Below are positions 34,942 to 44,918 of a DNA stretch of 64,000 bases, piece by piece. The DNA lies in NCBI GenBank assembly GCA_018402635.1, contig JAGYIP010000004.1:62001-126000 (forward strand), in the 5' to 3' direction. This DNA is from Burkholderiaceae bacterium (lineage in GTDB: Bacteria > Pseudomonadota > Gammaproteobacteria > Burkholderiales > Burkholderiaceae_A). Numbering within the stretch: the stretch's first letter is position 1; each line of letters begins with the position of its first letter. The position numbers and the translations under genes were made by a program. The notes under the pieces were generated by a model that saw only the letters and a list, made by a program, of their open reading frames with translations, searched no databases and was not told the DNA's origin.

Positions 34942-36389
34942 AGAGCGGGCTTGGGCCTTTCGGGCTCCTCACCCTTCTGAATCCGCGGCGTTGGTCGCAG
35001 ATCGATTCGCGGTTTCTGCCCTTTGCAGACCTTGCAACGGCCGACCTTCCGCTTTCGCGACTCTTTCGGCTCTCACTTTTTCAGGTCTCGGTGGGCATGG
35101 CCACGGCCTTGCTGGTGGGCACCCTTAACCGCGTGCTCATTGTTGAGCTTGGCGTTGCCGCATGGCTTGTGGCCATGATGGTCGCACTGCCTTTGCTCAT
35201 TGCACCGTTTCGCGCCCTTGTTGGTTTTCGATCTGACACGCACAAGTCGGTGCTTGGCTTGCGGCGGGTACCGTATATATGGATGGGAACCATGCTGCAG
35301 TTCGGCGGCCTGGCCATCATGCCGTTCTCGCTTATTCTGCTCTCGGGTGACACCCACTGGCATCCGGCCATTGGGCCTGTCAGCGCAGGCCTTGCCTTCC
35401 TTATGGTTGGGGCAGGTATTCAAACCGTGCAGACCACCGGCCTTGCACTTGCAACCGACCTCGCCTCGCCCGAGAACCGTCCTCGGGTGGTGGCCCTGAT
35501 GTACACCATGCTCTTGGTGGGCCTGCTGGTCTCAAGCCTGGCCTTTAGCTACTTGCTTGCCGACTTCTCTAAGTTCCGGCTCATTCAGGTGGTCCAGGGC
35601 TGCGCCTTTGTGGCCTTCTTTCTTAATATTGTTGCCCTATGGAAGCAAGAGGTGCGAAACCCGGCGCTGACCGCGCCTAAGCTGCAACGCCCAAGCTTCC
35701 GGGCCACCTGGAACGTGTTTTTGCAGCAACCGGGCAACAAACGTTTTCTTGTTGCGCTATTTATGGGTACCGCCGCCTTTAGCATGCAGGACATTATTCT
35801 TGAGCCCTATGGCGGCGAGATTCTTGGGCTTTCGGTGTCTGCCACAAGCCTGCTGACTGCCATCATGGCGGTCGGTGCACTCCTTGCCTTCGGCCTTTCG
35901 GCTCGGTGGCTGCAAAAGGGCATAAACCCTCACCGGCTTGCTGCGGCAGGCGCCTTGGTGGGGGCCCTGGCCTTTTCGCTGGTTATTTTTGCCGAGCCCC
36001 TGGGCTCGGCCACCGTCTTTCGCGCGGGCACCTTCTTAATTGGATTTGGTGGCGGACTCTTCTCGGTGGCTACGCTTACTGCTGCTATGGGTCTTGATAG
36101 CCAGGGTTTTACAGGCCTTGCGCTTGGGGCGTGGGGTGCTGTGCAGGCCACCGCCGCAGGCCTTGCTGTCTTTGCAGGCGGCGCCCTTCGCGATGTCTTT
36201 AGTGCCATGGCCGTGCACGGCCAGCTGGGCGAGGTTTTGAACTTTGCGGGTGTGGGCTACAGCCTGGTCTATCACCTCGAGATCATTCTTTTGTTTGCAA
36301 CCCTGGTGGCCATTGGTCCTCTTGTTCGACTCGCAAGAATCAAGGCCCCTTCATCGCAGAAATTTGGTCTGGCCGAATTCCCCGGCTAG
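34938..36389 (+). CDS. lhaA: LH1 assembly MFS protein LhaA (TTG start)
   Basis: PucC family; LFRLSLFQVSVGMATALLVGTLNRVLIVELGVAAWLVAMMVALPLLIAPFRALVGFRSD; upstream of puhA. Confidence 0.92.
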   Translation: MKSGLGPFGLLTLLNPRRWSQIDSRFLPFADLATADLPLSRLFRLSLFQVSVGMATALLVGTLNRVLIVELGVAAWLVAMMVALPLLIAPFRALVGFRSDTHKSVLGLRRVPYIWMGTMLQFGGLAIMPFSLILLSGDTHWHPAIGPVSAGLAFLMVGAGIQTVQTTGLALATDLASPENRPRVVALMYTMLLVGLLVSSLAFSYLLADFSKFRLIQVVQGCAFVAFFLNIVALWKQEVRNPALTAPKLQRPSFRATWNVFLQQPGNKRFLVALFMGTAAFSMQDIILEPYGGEILGLSVSATSLLTAIMAVGALLAFGLSARWLQKGINPHRLAAAGALVGALAFSLVIFAEPLGSATVFRAGTFLIGFGGGLFSVATLTAAMGLDSQGFTGLALGAWGAVQATAAGLAVFAGGALRDVFSAMAVHGQLGEVLNFAGVGYSLVYHLEIILLFATLVAIGPLVRLARIKAPSSQKFGLAEFPG

Positions 36390-36411
36390 GCTTTTTTAAA
36401 GGAGAACGAAA

Positions 36412-37207
36412 ATGGGAACAGGCGCAATTACCGGCTACGTTGACGTGGCTCAGCTGGTCTTGTATTTATTCTGGATTTTCTTCGCAGGGCTGGTGATTTA
36501 CCTCACGCTTGAGGGTAAGCGAGAGGGCTTTCCAATTGAAAGCGACCGGCGGGATGGCTCGGTTAGACGTGAGACAGGCCTGCTGCCTATGCCTGATGTC
36601 AAGGTCTACAAGACCAAGTTTCATGGAGACTTCGCCGCGCCTCACGAGCGTGATTTTGAAGATCCAATGCCTCCGGGTGCGGCCATTGGTCCGTTTCCAG
36701 GCATGCCCTTGGAGCCAACCGGTGACCCAATGAAGGCAGGTGGTATTGGTATTGGGCCAGGGGCTTACACCCGTCGAGCTGATGTCACCGACAAGACCTG
36801 GGAAGGCGAGGACAAGATTGTTCCTCTGCGAGTTGCCCATGGCTTTGAGATGGCCAAGCAAGACCTCGACCCCAGGGGCCTTACTGTCTTTGGTGCCGAC
36901 AAGCAGGCCTGTGGCACGGTGACCGAAGTCTGGGTGGACCGATCAGAGCATCTAATCCGCTACCTGGAAATTAAGACCCATGGCGGCCGCCAGGTGCTTT
37001 TACCCATGAACTTCTCTCGTGTGCGACGTGACCGTATTGGCGGCAATCGCGTGACGGTGGAGTCCATTCTGGGCGGACAGTTCGAGGGTGTTCCAGCCAT
37101 CTGCCAGTTCCGAAAAGATCACCTTGCTTGAGGAAGAAAAGGTGATGGCCTATTACGGCGCGGGCACCTTGTTTGCGGAAGCCCAACGGAGGGAGCCCCT
37201 GTTTTGA
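36412..37207 (+). CDS. puhA: Reaction center H subunit PuhA; apparent frameshift near the C-terminus
   Basis: MGTGAITGYVDVAQLVLYLFWIFFAGLVIYLTLEGKREGFPIESDRRDG... ends early at 37131 (ICQFRKDHLA*); conserved tail SEKITLLEEEKVMAYYGAGTLFAEAQRREPLF* lies in the next frame to 37207. Confidence 0.93.
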
Positions 37208-37941
37208 AGGCGCATCACAACGGCCACGAGCACGAGTTTGAGCCCGAGTACGGGCTGCCCGAAAAATTGCCACAGGATGAACGCATTCTGTGGCAAGGCA
37301 GCCCCGAGACCGGGCTTGTCTTTCGGCATGTCTTTCATGGCTGGGGGCTTGCCATTTATTTCGTGCTCATACTTTTAGCGCGTGCGGTACAACAGTATTC
37401 CGAATCAGGTAGCGCGGCTCAGGCAGTCGTCGCAGCCTTATGGCTTGTGCCAGTCTTTGCCCTGGGCCTGCTGCTTTTCTGGGCAATGGCCTACCTTGTG
37501 GCAAAGACCACGGTCTACACGCTCACCAGTCGCCGCGTGGCCATGCGTATTGGCATTGTTCTTAACCTCACGCTTAACCTGCCCTTGGCACGTATGCAGG
37601 CGGCACAGGTTCGGCCTTTGTCCCAAAGGCCTGGCGAGGAAGAAGGCCCGGGCGAAATTGCTCTGATCTTGCATTCGGAAGACAAGGTGGCTTACCCCCA
37701 CCTCTGGCCGCATGCACGCCCCTGGCATTTCGCTCAACCCCAGCCCATGCTTCGCGCCCTGCCTGCTGTAAAGGGTCTTGGCCAGCTCTTAACCCAGGCC
37801 TGGCAGGCCAACCAGTCGCCCAGTCTTACTGAAGAGCAGGTCAATGCCTCAGCCAGTGCAAATGCCTCGACCGGCGGTCGTCAGCCCTTAACAGGCAGAC
37901 GCGAAGAGCGGGCCGGTGCCAACGACATGGAGCCCGCCTAA
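37204..37941 (+). CDS. puhB: Photosynthetic complex putative assembly protein PuhB (TTG start)
   Basis: EYGLPEKLPQDERILWQGSPETGLVFRHVFHGWGLAIYF; follows puhA. Confidence 0.92.
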   Translation: MKAHHNGHEHEFEPEYGLPEKLPQDERILWQGSPETGLVFRHVFHGWGLAIYFVLILLARAVQQYSESGSAAQAVVAALWLVPVFALGLLLFWAMAYLVAKTTVYTLTSRRVAMRIGIVLNLTLNLPLARMQAAQVRPLSQRPGEEEGPGEIALILHSEDKVAYPHLWPHARPWHFAQPQPMLRALPAVKGLGQLLTQAWQANQSPSLTEEQVNASASANASTGGRQPLTGRREERAGANDMEPA

Positions 37942-38456
37942 TGGCGCATGAGATTTCAGATCGGCTGGTCTCGCGGCCTAAGGTCGAGGGGCTTCCCCTT
38001 ATTGGGCTTGCCATTCTTATTCTCGCAAGCCTTCTTCTTGCCGGCTACGCCCAGTGGCAAAAGGCCCAACAGCCCGAAACGCAAGTGGTGGGGCAGCTCG
38101 AGCGGCGTGCCCTGCTGTTTTCCGATGGCACCGATGGCAGCGTCTGGGTCACCGATGCCCAGTCTGGGCAGAGACTTGCCTCCATTGAGGGGGAGGCTGG
38201 CTTTGCCCGTGGTGTCTTACGAAGCCTTGCCCAGGCGCGCATGCGTGCGGGTGGCTCGCCAGCCGAGCCGTTCTGGCTGTCAGTCAACACTCAGGGTGGA
38301 CTGACGCTTGCCGACCCTATCTCAGGCCGCCAAATTGAACTCACAAGTTTTGGGCCCTCAAACCTAGCAGTCTTTGCAAGCTACCTTGAGCGACGCGAGC
38401 CCGTTGCCAAGTCCAGTGCCCATGAGGCAATCGGCCAAGAGCCAACACCAAGGTAA
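37941..38456 (+). CDS. puhC: Photosynthetic complex assembly protein PuhC
   Basis: Single TM near N-terminus; [40 protein letters not shown]; between puhB and acsF. Confidence 0.88.
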   Translation: MAHEISDRLVSRPKVEGLPLIGLAILILASLLLAGYAQWQKAQQPETQVVGQLERRALLFSDGTDGSVWVTDAQSGQRLASIEGEAGFARGVLRSLAQARMRAGGSPAEPFWLSVNTQGGLTLADPISGRQIELTSFGPSNLAVFASYLERREPVAKSSAHEAIGQEPTPR

Positions 38457-38472
38457 GAAGGAGGACCTCACC

Positions 38473-39621
38473 ATGAACCCGCCCGATGAACAGACACGCG
38501 AGGCTGCACGCGCTGCACTTGCTGACAGCCAGCCCGCAGGCTATGCCGAGCTGCATGAGGCCTTTAAAGGCCAGGCCCCTAACTCGGCCACCGAGATTGC
38601 CCTTGAGGACGGACTGCTTACGCCGCGGTTCTACACAACCGACTTCGACGCCCTTGACCAGGTTGATATCAGCCCAATTCGTAAAGAGTGGGATGCCCTC
38701 ATGGCGGAGTTTGAGGCCGACAGCAATACCGATCATTTTCAACGGCCCGAAGAGATGAAGGGCAAGGACTATTCCTCAAGTCTGCCCGAGGGGCTTTATA
38801 AAGAGTTCAGTGAATTTCTTATTAGCTCATGCACCTCCGAGTTTTCCGGCTGTGTTCTTTATGCGGAAATTAAAAAGCGGGTAAAGAACCCCGATATGCG
38901 CGCCTTGTTTGGTTATATGGCACGCGATGAGTCGCGCCATGCGGGCTTCATAAACCAGTGGCTGAAAGACTTTGGCATTGGCGTTGACCTTGGTTTTCTT
39001 ACCAAGGCAAAGAAGGTCACCTACTTCAAGCCCAAGTACATTTACTACGCCACGTACTTGTCAGAGAAAATTGGCTACGCCCGCTACATTGCCATTTACA
39101 GACAGGTTGAGAAACACCCCGAGCTGCGCTTTCATCCTATTTTTCTCTGGTTCGAGAAATGGTGCAACGATGAGTTTCGTCATGGCGAGGCCTTTGCGCT
39201 CATCATGCGCGCGAACCCCAGCTTATTAACGGGCGTAAATGTCTACTGGATTCGCTTCTTTCAGCTCGCAGTCTTTGCCACCATGTTCGTGCGCGACCAT
39301 GCTCGGCCCGAGATGCACAAGGCACTGGGGCTCAACCCCACAGACTACGACCTGCGTGTCTTTGAGATTACCTCTGAAATCTGCAAGCAGGTCTTCCCGG
39401 TAACCCTGCAGTACAACCATCCTGTTTTTCTTCGTTCCATGAAGAGGCTTTGCGAGATTCAAGACGCCGTAAACCAGGCCAAGGCCCAGGGTGGGCCTCT
39501 TAGTTGGGTGCGTCGCGGTCTGCTTGGGGCCGAGGCCGCGGTAAGGCTTACGCGTCTTTACTTCCTGCCAGTGAATCGCCGGCCCTTGCCCGATGACATG
39601 CGTCTTGCACCGAGCTGGTAG
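38473..39621 (+). CDS. acsF: Aerobic Mg-protoporphyrin IX monomethyl ester oxidative cyclase
   Basis: Di-iron motifs [17 protein letters not shown] and [59 protein letters not shown]. Confidence 0.96.
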   Translation: MNPPDEQTREAARAALADSQPAGYAELHEAFKGQAPNSATEIALEDGLLTPRFYTTDFDALDQVDISPIRKEWDALMAEFEADSNTDHFQRPEEMKGKDYSSSLPEGLYKEFSEFLISSCTSEFSGCVLYAEIKKRVKNPDMRALFGYMARDESRHAGFINQWLKDFGIGVDLGFLTKAKKVTYFKPKYIYYATYLSEKIGYARYIAIYRQVEKHPELRFHPIFLWFEKWCNDEFRHGEAFALIMRANPSLLTGVNVYWIRFFQLAVFATMFVRDHARPEMHKALGLNPTDYDLRVFEITSEICKQVFPVTLQYNHPVFLRSMKRLCEIQDAVNQAKAQGGPLSWVRRGLLGAEAAVRLTRLYFLPVNRRPLPDDMRLAPSW

Positions 39622-40392
39622 ATGAGCGCCGAGCCATCAAGCCTGCATCTATGGATGCCTTTGGTCTTCTCCATAGCGGTCTGGTGGCTCTCAACAGGAC
39701 TTATCCTTCGCCTGGTCGATGGCAACGGCCCAGGCCGGCAGACCCGTGCGCTTTTGGCTGCAAGCCTTGCCCTTGCATTGGGTCTTGCCGGGGTCGTGCT
39801 AACCCGCGACATGACAACCCCTCTGGGCGCCTACCTGGCATTTACGTCGGCTTTGTTGGTCTGGTCATGGCAGGAGATCACCTTCTTGGCCGGCATTGTC
39901 ACCGGCCCCAATCGCCAGCCCTGCCCCCAGGTCAAGGGCTGGATGCGGGCCTGGCATGCCTTTCGAACCATTGCCCATCATGAAGCCGCTCTGGTGCTCC
40001 TTGGAGCGGCCGTAATTGTGCCAACCTGGGATGCCGCAAACCCCGTTGCCTACCAGATCTTTCTGGTGCTCTGGGCCATGCGCTTATCGGCCAAGCTCAA
40101 CCTTTTTCTGGGTGTGAAGAACTTTTACGAGAGTTTTCTTCCTCCCTCTTTGCACTACCTTCTTACCTATTTCTCGCGACGGTCGTTCAACCCGTTTTTT
40201 CCTGTAAGCCTCTGCCTCTCAACTCTGGTGGCCGTATTGCTCTGGGAGAAGGTCTTGCTTGGGGAGTCGGCCTATGAGGTTGCCGCATCAAGCCTGGTTG
40301 CAAGCTTGCTGGCTCTTGCCATTCTGGAGCATCTTTTTCTTGTGCTACCTATTCACCCCGAGAGGCTTTGGCGGTGGGCTTGGGCCCGTTAA
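39622..40392 (+). CDS. puhE: Photosynthetic complex assembly protein 2 (PuhE, DUF3623)
   Basis: Membrane ORF after acsF; LVWSWQEITFLAGIVTGPNRQPCP, LNLFLGVKNFYESFLPPSLHYLLTYF. Confidence 0.9.
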   Translation: MSAEPSSLHLWMPLVFSIAVWWLSTGLILRLVDGNGPGRQTRALLAASLALALGLAGVVLTRDMTTPLGAYLAFTSALLVWSWQEITFLAGIVTGPNRQPCPQVKGWMRAWHAFRTIAHHEAALVLLGAAVIVPTWDAANPVAYQIFLVLWAMRLSAKLNLFLGVKNFYESFLPPSLHYLLTYFSRRSFNPFFPVSLCLSTLVAVLLWEKVLLGESAYEVAASSLVASLLALAILEHLFLVLPIHPERLWRWAWAR

Positions 40393-40556
40393 GCTGCCCT
40401 TTGGTCTTACTGCGAAAGACGCGAAAGACTGATCTTTGGATCAGGTTTTCTCTCTTTTAAGTACTTTTAACCCAGGTTTATAGCCTAAGAGATTGTTTTA
40501 TCAGCATTCTGGGCTATAGTAAGGGTTGCTTGTTTTTAACCTACGGGAGATTTTTA

Positions 40557-41084
40557 ATGAAATTATTTGTCGCTGCCATCTCTCTGGCCGTTCTTGCCGG
40601 TTGTGCCACGAAGCCTGAGCAAAAGGCGAGTTCTTCTGGCGCACCATCTGCAACATCTGCACCATCCTCGGCACCGTCTGCCAGTAGCGCCTCTGTTGCG
40701 ACCCCCAAATCCGCCGATGCAGATGCACGAGAGCTTGCTCGCAAGCGCATTAGCAGCGTTGAACCCGCGGTCTATTTCGACTTCGACAAATTCGATATCA
40801 AACCAGAGTTTCACAACACCGTGTCTGCCTATGGCAATTACCTGGCGGTCATGAAAGAGTCCAAAATTCTGGTTGAGGGCAATGCCGATGAGCGTGGAAC
40901 GGTTGAGTACAACCTGGCACTCGGACAAAAACGGGCCGAGGCCGTAAGTATTGCGCTTCAGGCCATTGGTGCTAACGCCAACAACATCGAGGCCATTAGC
41001 AATGGCGAGGAAAAGCCCCGCAACAAAGGAAAGTCTGAAGCGGCCTACGCTGAGAACCGCCGCGCCGATTTAATCGTGCGTTAA
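40557..41084 (+). CDS. pal: Peptidoglycan-associated lipoprotein (OmpA family)
   Basis: MKLFVAAISLAVLAGC lipobox; YFDFDKFDIKPEF, VEGNADERGTVEYNLALGQKRA. Confidence 0.92.
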   Translation: MKLFVAAISLAVLAGCATKPEQKASSSGAPSATSAPSSAPSASSASVATPKSADADARELARKRISSVEPAVYFDFDKFDIKPEFHNTVSAYGNYLAVMKESKILVEGNADERGTVEYNLALGQKRAEAVSIALQAIGANANNIEAISNGEEKPRNKGKSEAAYAENRRADLIVR

Positions 41085-41100
41085 TTTTGGCTGTAAACAT

Positions 41101-41132
41101 AAAGCCCACCTTGGTTACGGTGGGCTTTTTTT
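41101..41132 (+). terminator. Rho-independent terminator after pal
   Basis: AAAGCCCACC TTGGTTAC GGTGGGCTTTTTTTC stem-loop plus T-tract. Confidence 0.9.
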
Positions 41133-41224
41133 CGACCGGTGTCGGGTCAACAGGCACAACGAAAAGTCTTGGCTAAGTAAAGCCGTGTTTTGTTTCCTGC
41201 ATTTTTCAAGGTAGAGCGTCAGTC

Positions 41225-42298
41225 GTGAATCATTCGCAACTCGTTCTCGATCAGGTAAGGGCCATGGGCCTGATACTGCGCGATGCGCGGCTTGCCCGCG
41301 ACATCAATCCACGTGATCTTGAGACAGATCTGCGCACGACCCATCGACACCTTCTGGCCATTGAAGAGGGTCAGATGCGGCTTTTTTACTCGGAGTCTTT
41401 CTTCTGCGATTTGTTTATGCGGTATGCCGTGCAGCTAGGCTTTTCCGCCGAGCAGGCTAAGGCGATGCGGCTTGCCCTTAGTGGTGAGGGGCCCCTTGTA
41501 GAGTCTGCCTCTATGCAAGCAGAGCCCGAGTCCGACCGCGAGTCACAGCCAGAGCCAGAGCCACAGCCAGAGCCAAAGCCCGAGTCCAAGCCCAAGCCTC
41601 AGGCCCCAGCAGAAGTTGAACCTGGCCCCGAAGAGGAAGAGGCATTCAAGCTCGAGGCTCAATCGCAGTCCAGCCACGAGCCCGAGCCTTCCCCTTCTGT
41701 CGATGGCCCGCCGATATCGGCCCCCGAACCAGCTCTACCGGAACCACCCTCAGACCCCAAGCCGTTGCCTGCTCGCTCCTCGGACGCGTCGCAATCCCTG
41801 GGCTCACTCTGGTTCTGGGGCGCTATTGCCATTGGCCTTGTTCTGGCGGTTGTTATTCTCACTCTTGAGGCTAGCCCCGAGGCGTCAATGCCGCCGACTG
41901 CTGAAACACCGAAACAAGCAGTCAAGCCAAAGGACAAGGAAACGCCATCCGTGCGGCCAGAGTCAAACCCCGCCTCAGCAGGCCCAGCGGATGCAGCGGG
42001 TGCAGTAAATACTGTCTCTTCACCCGCAACCACCGAGGCGCAGCAAGAGCCTGTCGCAGCCGCACCCACGGAACTGCCAAAGGAACAACGCATCTCTGAG
42101 TCCATTCTTATAAGTGCACCTGATGCACCAACGAGCTTTACGAATGCCTCTGCCATGGCCATTCGGTTCAATGTGAAGGGCTGGATCTGGGTCCGTGATT
42201 TTGACGACACGGTTCGAGAGTTTGTGGTTCAGCGCGGACAGACGGTGCGTTTCAGCGACCTTCCTATCTTTGTCGTCGTTCCCTCCCCGATCAATTAA
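41225..42298 (+). CDS. RodZ-like protein (HTH_25, Pro/Glu-rich linker, TM, DUF4115-like)
   Basis: RDARLARDINPRDLETDLRTTHRHLLAIEEG HTH; EPEPQPEPKPESKPKPQ; TM LWFWGAIAIGLVLAVVILTL; C-terminal WIWVRDFDDTVREFVVQRGQTV. Confidence 0.8.
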   Translation: MNHSQLVLDQVRAMGLILRDARLARDINPRDLETDLRTTHRHLLAIEEGQMRLFYSESFFCDLFMRYAVQLGFSAEQAKAMRLALSGEGPLVESASMQAEPESDRESQPEPEPQPEPKPESKPKPQAPAEVEPGPEEEEAFKLEAQSQSSHEPEPSPSVDGPPISAPEPALPEPPSDPKPLPARSSDASQSLGSLWFWGAIAIGLVLAVVILTLEASPEASMPPTAETPKQAVKPKDKETPSVRPESNPASAGPADAAGAVNTVSSPATTEAQQEPVAAAPTELPKEQRISESILISAPDAPTSFTNASAMAIRFNVKGWIWVRDFDDTVREFVVQRGQTVRFSDLPIFVVVPSPIN

Positions 42299-42401
42299 CC
42301 GTGACGGTTAACAACAAGCCCGTTACATTGCGCCGAAACGACGACGAAAAGAATCATGCGCGCTACTCGCGCTCGATGCTAAGAGGGCTGGTTAACAACC
42401 C

Positions 42402-43298
42402 TTGACCACAGGCCTTGCCTTTGTTGCGCTGGCAGCAATCTGGGGCGCCTCGTTCTTGTTTATGCGTATTGCAGCACCCGAGTTTGGCGCCATTCTCTCT
42501 GCGGAGCTTCGGGTTGCCATTGCATGGGCCTGCCTTTGGATTGTCTCCATTTTCACGCTTGGCCCGAGCCAGTGTTTTCAACACCCACGATTTGAGCCAC
42601 GCCTATTGGTGCTTGGCCTAGTCAACAGTGCAATTCCTTTCGCCCTTTATGGGGCTGCCTCGTTTTATTTGTCTGCGGGCTACCTCGCCATTCTGAATGC
42701 CTTGGTCCCCCTCTGGGGCGGTCTCATTGCAAGCGTCTGGCTTGGGCAGCCCCTTCGTTGGTCGTTGGTAATGGCTGTTTTCATTGCCGCCACAGGCATC
42801 ACCATGCTGGTCAACCTAGGCCCCATCGAGGCCAATATGCAGACGGTGCTTGGGGGGCTGGCCTGCGCAGGTGCAACCTTCTGCTACGCCCTGGCTGCGC
42901 AGTGGACACGGCGATGGTTTGCCGATGTCTCACCTTTGCGTGTCGCGCGCTCCACACTTGGCTACGCCACCCTGGCCCTGCTGCCGTTTTCGATTCCTGA
43001 CATCGTTGTGGCTACGCCCTCGATGGCAGGCTGGTTTTCTATTTTTATGCTCGGCATTTTTGGCTCGGGCTTTGCCTACCTTTTGTATTTCTGGCTTCTG
43101 CGTGAGCTTGGTCCCGTGCGGGCCAGCAGTGTCACTTTTCTTATTCCGGGCTTTGGACTCATCTGGGGAGCAATCTTTCTCGATGAGGTTATTACCCTAA
43201 GCGTTCTAGCGGGGCTGGGCCTGGTTGTTTGCTCAAGCCTTTTGGTTCAGCGCTCGGCGGCCCCTGCATTGTCAGAGGCGAATGCCTCAAGCCGTTGA
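42402..43298 (+). CDS. EamA/DMT family transporter
   Basis: LAAIWGASFLFMRIAAPEFGAIL...; TTG start. Confidence 0.85.
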   Translation: MTTGLAFVALAAIWGASFLFMRIAAPEFGAILSAELRVAIAWACLWIVSIFTLGPSQCFQHPRFEPRLLVLGLVNSAIPFALYGAASFYLSAGYLAILNALVPLWGGLIASVWLGQPLRWSLVMAVFIAATGITMLVNLGPIEANMQTVLGGLACAGATFCYALAAQWTRRWFADVSPLRVARSTLGYATLALLPFSIPDIVVATPSMAGWFSIFMLGIFGSGFAYLLYFWLLRELGPVRASSVTFLIPGFGLIWGAIFLDEVITLSVLAGLGLVVCSSLLVQRSAAPALSEANASSR

Positions 43299-43930
43299 AG
43301 CGCTTCATGAATGGACGTTGTAACCACCAGACGACTTTTCTGAGACGGTGTTAAGAAGCCCTCATGGGCTGCTTTGTTAATAAAGTTAAGCAAGGGGTCG
43401 TAGTAGCCCTTCAGGTTGGCGAGCACCACCGGCTTTGTGTGGGCATGGGTCTGAAGTCCCGTCCAGACCTCAAACAACTCCTCCAGCGTGCCTATGCCTC
43501 CGGGCAGAACTAAGAAGGCATCTGACAACTCCATCATCCGAACCTTGCGTTCGATCATGGTCTGAACAATTTCCAGACGATCAAGACCCGGCAGCACAGG
43601 TTCAATCTTTATTAGGTAGTCGGGAATAATCCCTGTGACATGGGCGCCTTCGTCAAGAGCGGCCTTTGCCACCGCGCCCATTAACCCCCAACGACCTGCT
43701 CCATAAACAAGCCGCCACTGACGATGGGCAATAGCCTGCCCGGTCTCATTGCCCATGGCTGACCAGTCGGGGTCATGCCCCAGGCGTGACCCACAAAAGA
43801 CACAGACCGCAAAAAGGCTTGTACGTGGGTCAGAGGGACTGTCGATGGCGGTATCGACCACGGGCGTTGTCGGCTCCTTTTTGGAAAGCATAAGGGATTG
43901 TATGTTGCTCGAGAGCCTGAGCCGATACAC
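43247..43930 (-). CDS. LOG family protein (Rossmann fold nucleotide-binding)
   Basis: VLPGGIGTLEELFEVWTGLQ (PGGxGTxxE motif); VYGAGRWGLMGAVAKAAL. Confidence 0.9.
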   Translation of the reverse strand: MYRLRLSSNIQSLMLSKKEPTTPVVDTAIDSPSDPRTSLFAVCVFCGSRLGHDPDWSAMGNETGQAIAHRQWRLVYGAGRWGLMGAVAKAALDEGAHVTGIIPDYLIKIEPVLPGLDRLEIVQTMIERKVRMMELSDAFLVLPGGIGTLEELFEVWTGLQTHAHTKPVVLANLKGYYDPLLNFINKAAHEGFLTPSQKSRLVVTTSIHEALQRLEAFASDNAGAAER

Positions 43931-43938
43931 TTAGGCCC

Positions 43939-44853
43939 ATGCTTAACACTTTCGTGCAATCGATCTGGTCCGATCTTGGACTGGGTCAGGCGGCAGGCTG
44001 GGCCAAGCCTGTTTTGTCTGGAGTAACCGTCCTTCTCATCGTTCTGCTTGCTTTTTTAAGCGCGGCGTTGGCGCGTAGGTTTATTGCGGCCTCGCATCAA
44101 CGGCTTAGTGCCCGCGCAGATGGCCCCGAAGAGCGCAAACGCATCGAGACGCTCGAGCGCGTCTTTCGCTACATTGCCTCGGTTGTGGTGACGGTCGTTG
44201 CCTTTATGCTCGTGCTCTCCGAGCTGGGTATTTCAATTGCCCCTATTTTGGCTACAGCCGGTGTGGCAGGCCTTGCCATTGGCTTTGGTGCCCAGAGCCT
44301 TGTTAAGGACTACTTCACAGGCTTTGTAATGCTCATAGAAAACCAGATTCGTGTGGGTGACGTGGTGGAGGTGGCGGGCAAGGTGGGCGCCGTTGAGGAA
44401 CTCACCCTGCGTTATGTGCGGCTGCGCGACTACGAGGGCGCTGTGCACTATGTGCCCAACGGGGCCATTCTTACTGTCACCAATCGCAGCCGTCTTTTTG
44501 CCTTTGCCGTCCTGGATATCGGTGTGGCTTACAAGGAAGACATCGAGCGGGTGAGCCAGGTGATGAAAGAGACCGCCACTGCGCTTCGCGCCGAGCCCGA
44601 CTGGGCCGACAAAATTCTAGATGACCTTGATATTGCTGGCGTTGATCAGTGGGCAGATTCGGCCGTTGTTATTAAGTGCCGATTAAAAACAGTGGCGCAG
44701 GAGCAGTGGGCTGTGCGACGGGCATTTTTAGGCCGACTTAAGAATGCCTTCGATCGCGCTGGCATTGAAATTCCCTTTCCCCATCGCACGGTCTACACCT
44801 TGCCCGCTCAAGAAAACGCAGGCGCAGAGAAGTCGGCGCTGCATAGCGATTAG
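43939..44853 (+). CDS. MscS-type mechanosensitive ion channel
   Basis: ILATAGVAGLAIGFGAQSLVKDYFTGFVMLIENQIRVGDVVEV. Confidence 0.93.
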   Translation: MLNTFVQSIWSDLGLGQAAGWAKPVLSGVTVLLIVLLAFLSAALARRFIAASHQRLSARADGPEERKRIETLERVFRYIASVVVTVVAFMLVLSELGISIAPILATAGVAGLAIGFGAQSLVKDYFTGFVMLIENQIRVGDVVEVAGKVGAVEELTLRYVRLRDYEGAVHYVPNGAILTVTNRSRLFAFAVLDIGVAYKEDIERVSQVMKETATALRAEPDWADKILDDLDIAGVDQWADSAVVIKCRLKTVAQEQWAVRRAFLGRLKNAFDRAGIEIPFPHRTVYTLPAQENAGAEKSALHSD

Positions 44854-44918
44854 TCGAGGGTTCGTGAAAATCGCAGTCCGTACAACTTCCTATAAAAATA
44901 TTTGTGAAAATATAAACC

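Noticed and set aside
43247-43298. 52-bp tail-to-tail overlap of EamA transporter and LOG genes
   Set aside because: Unusual but ordinary for compact genomes; no further signal.
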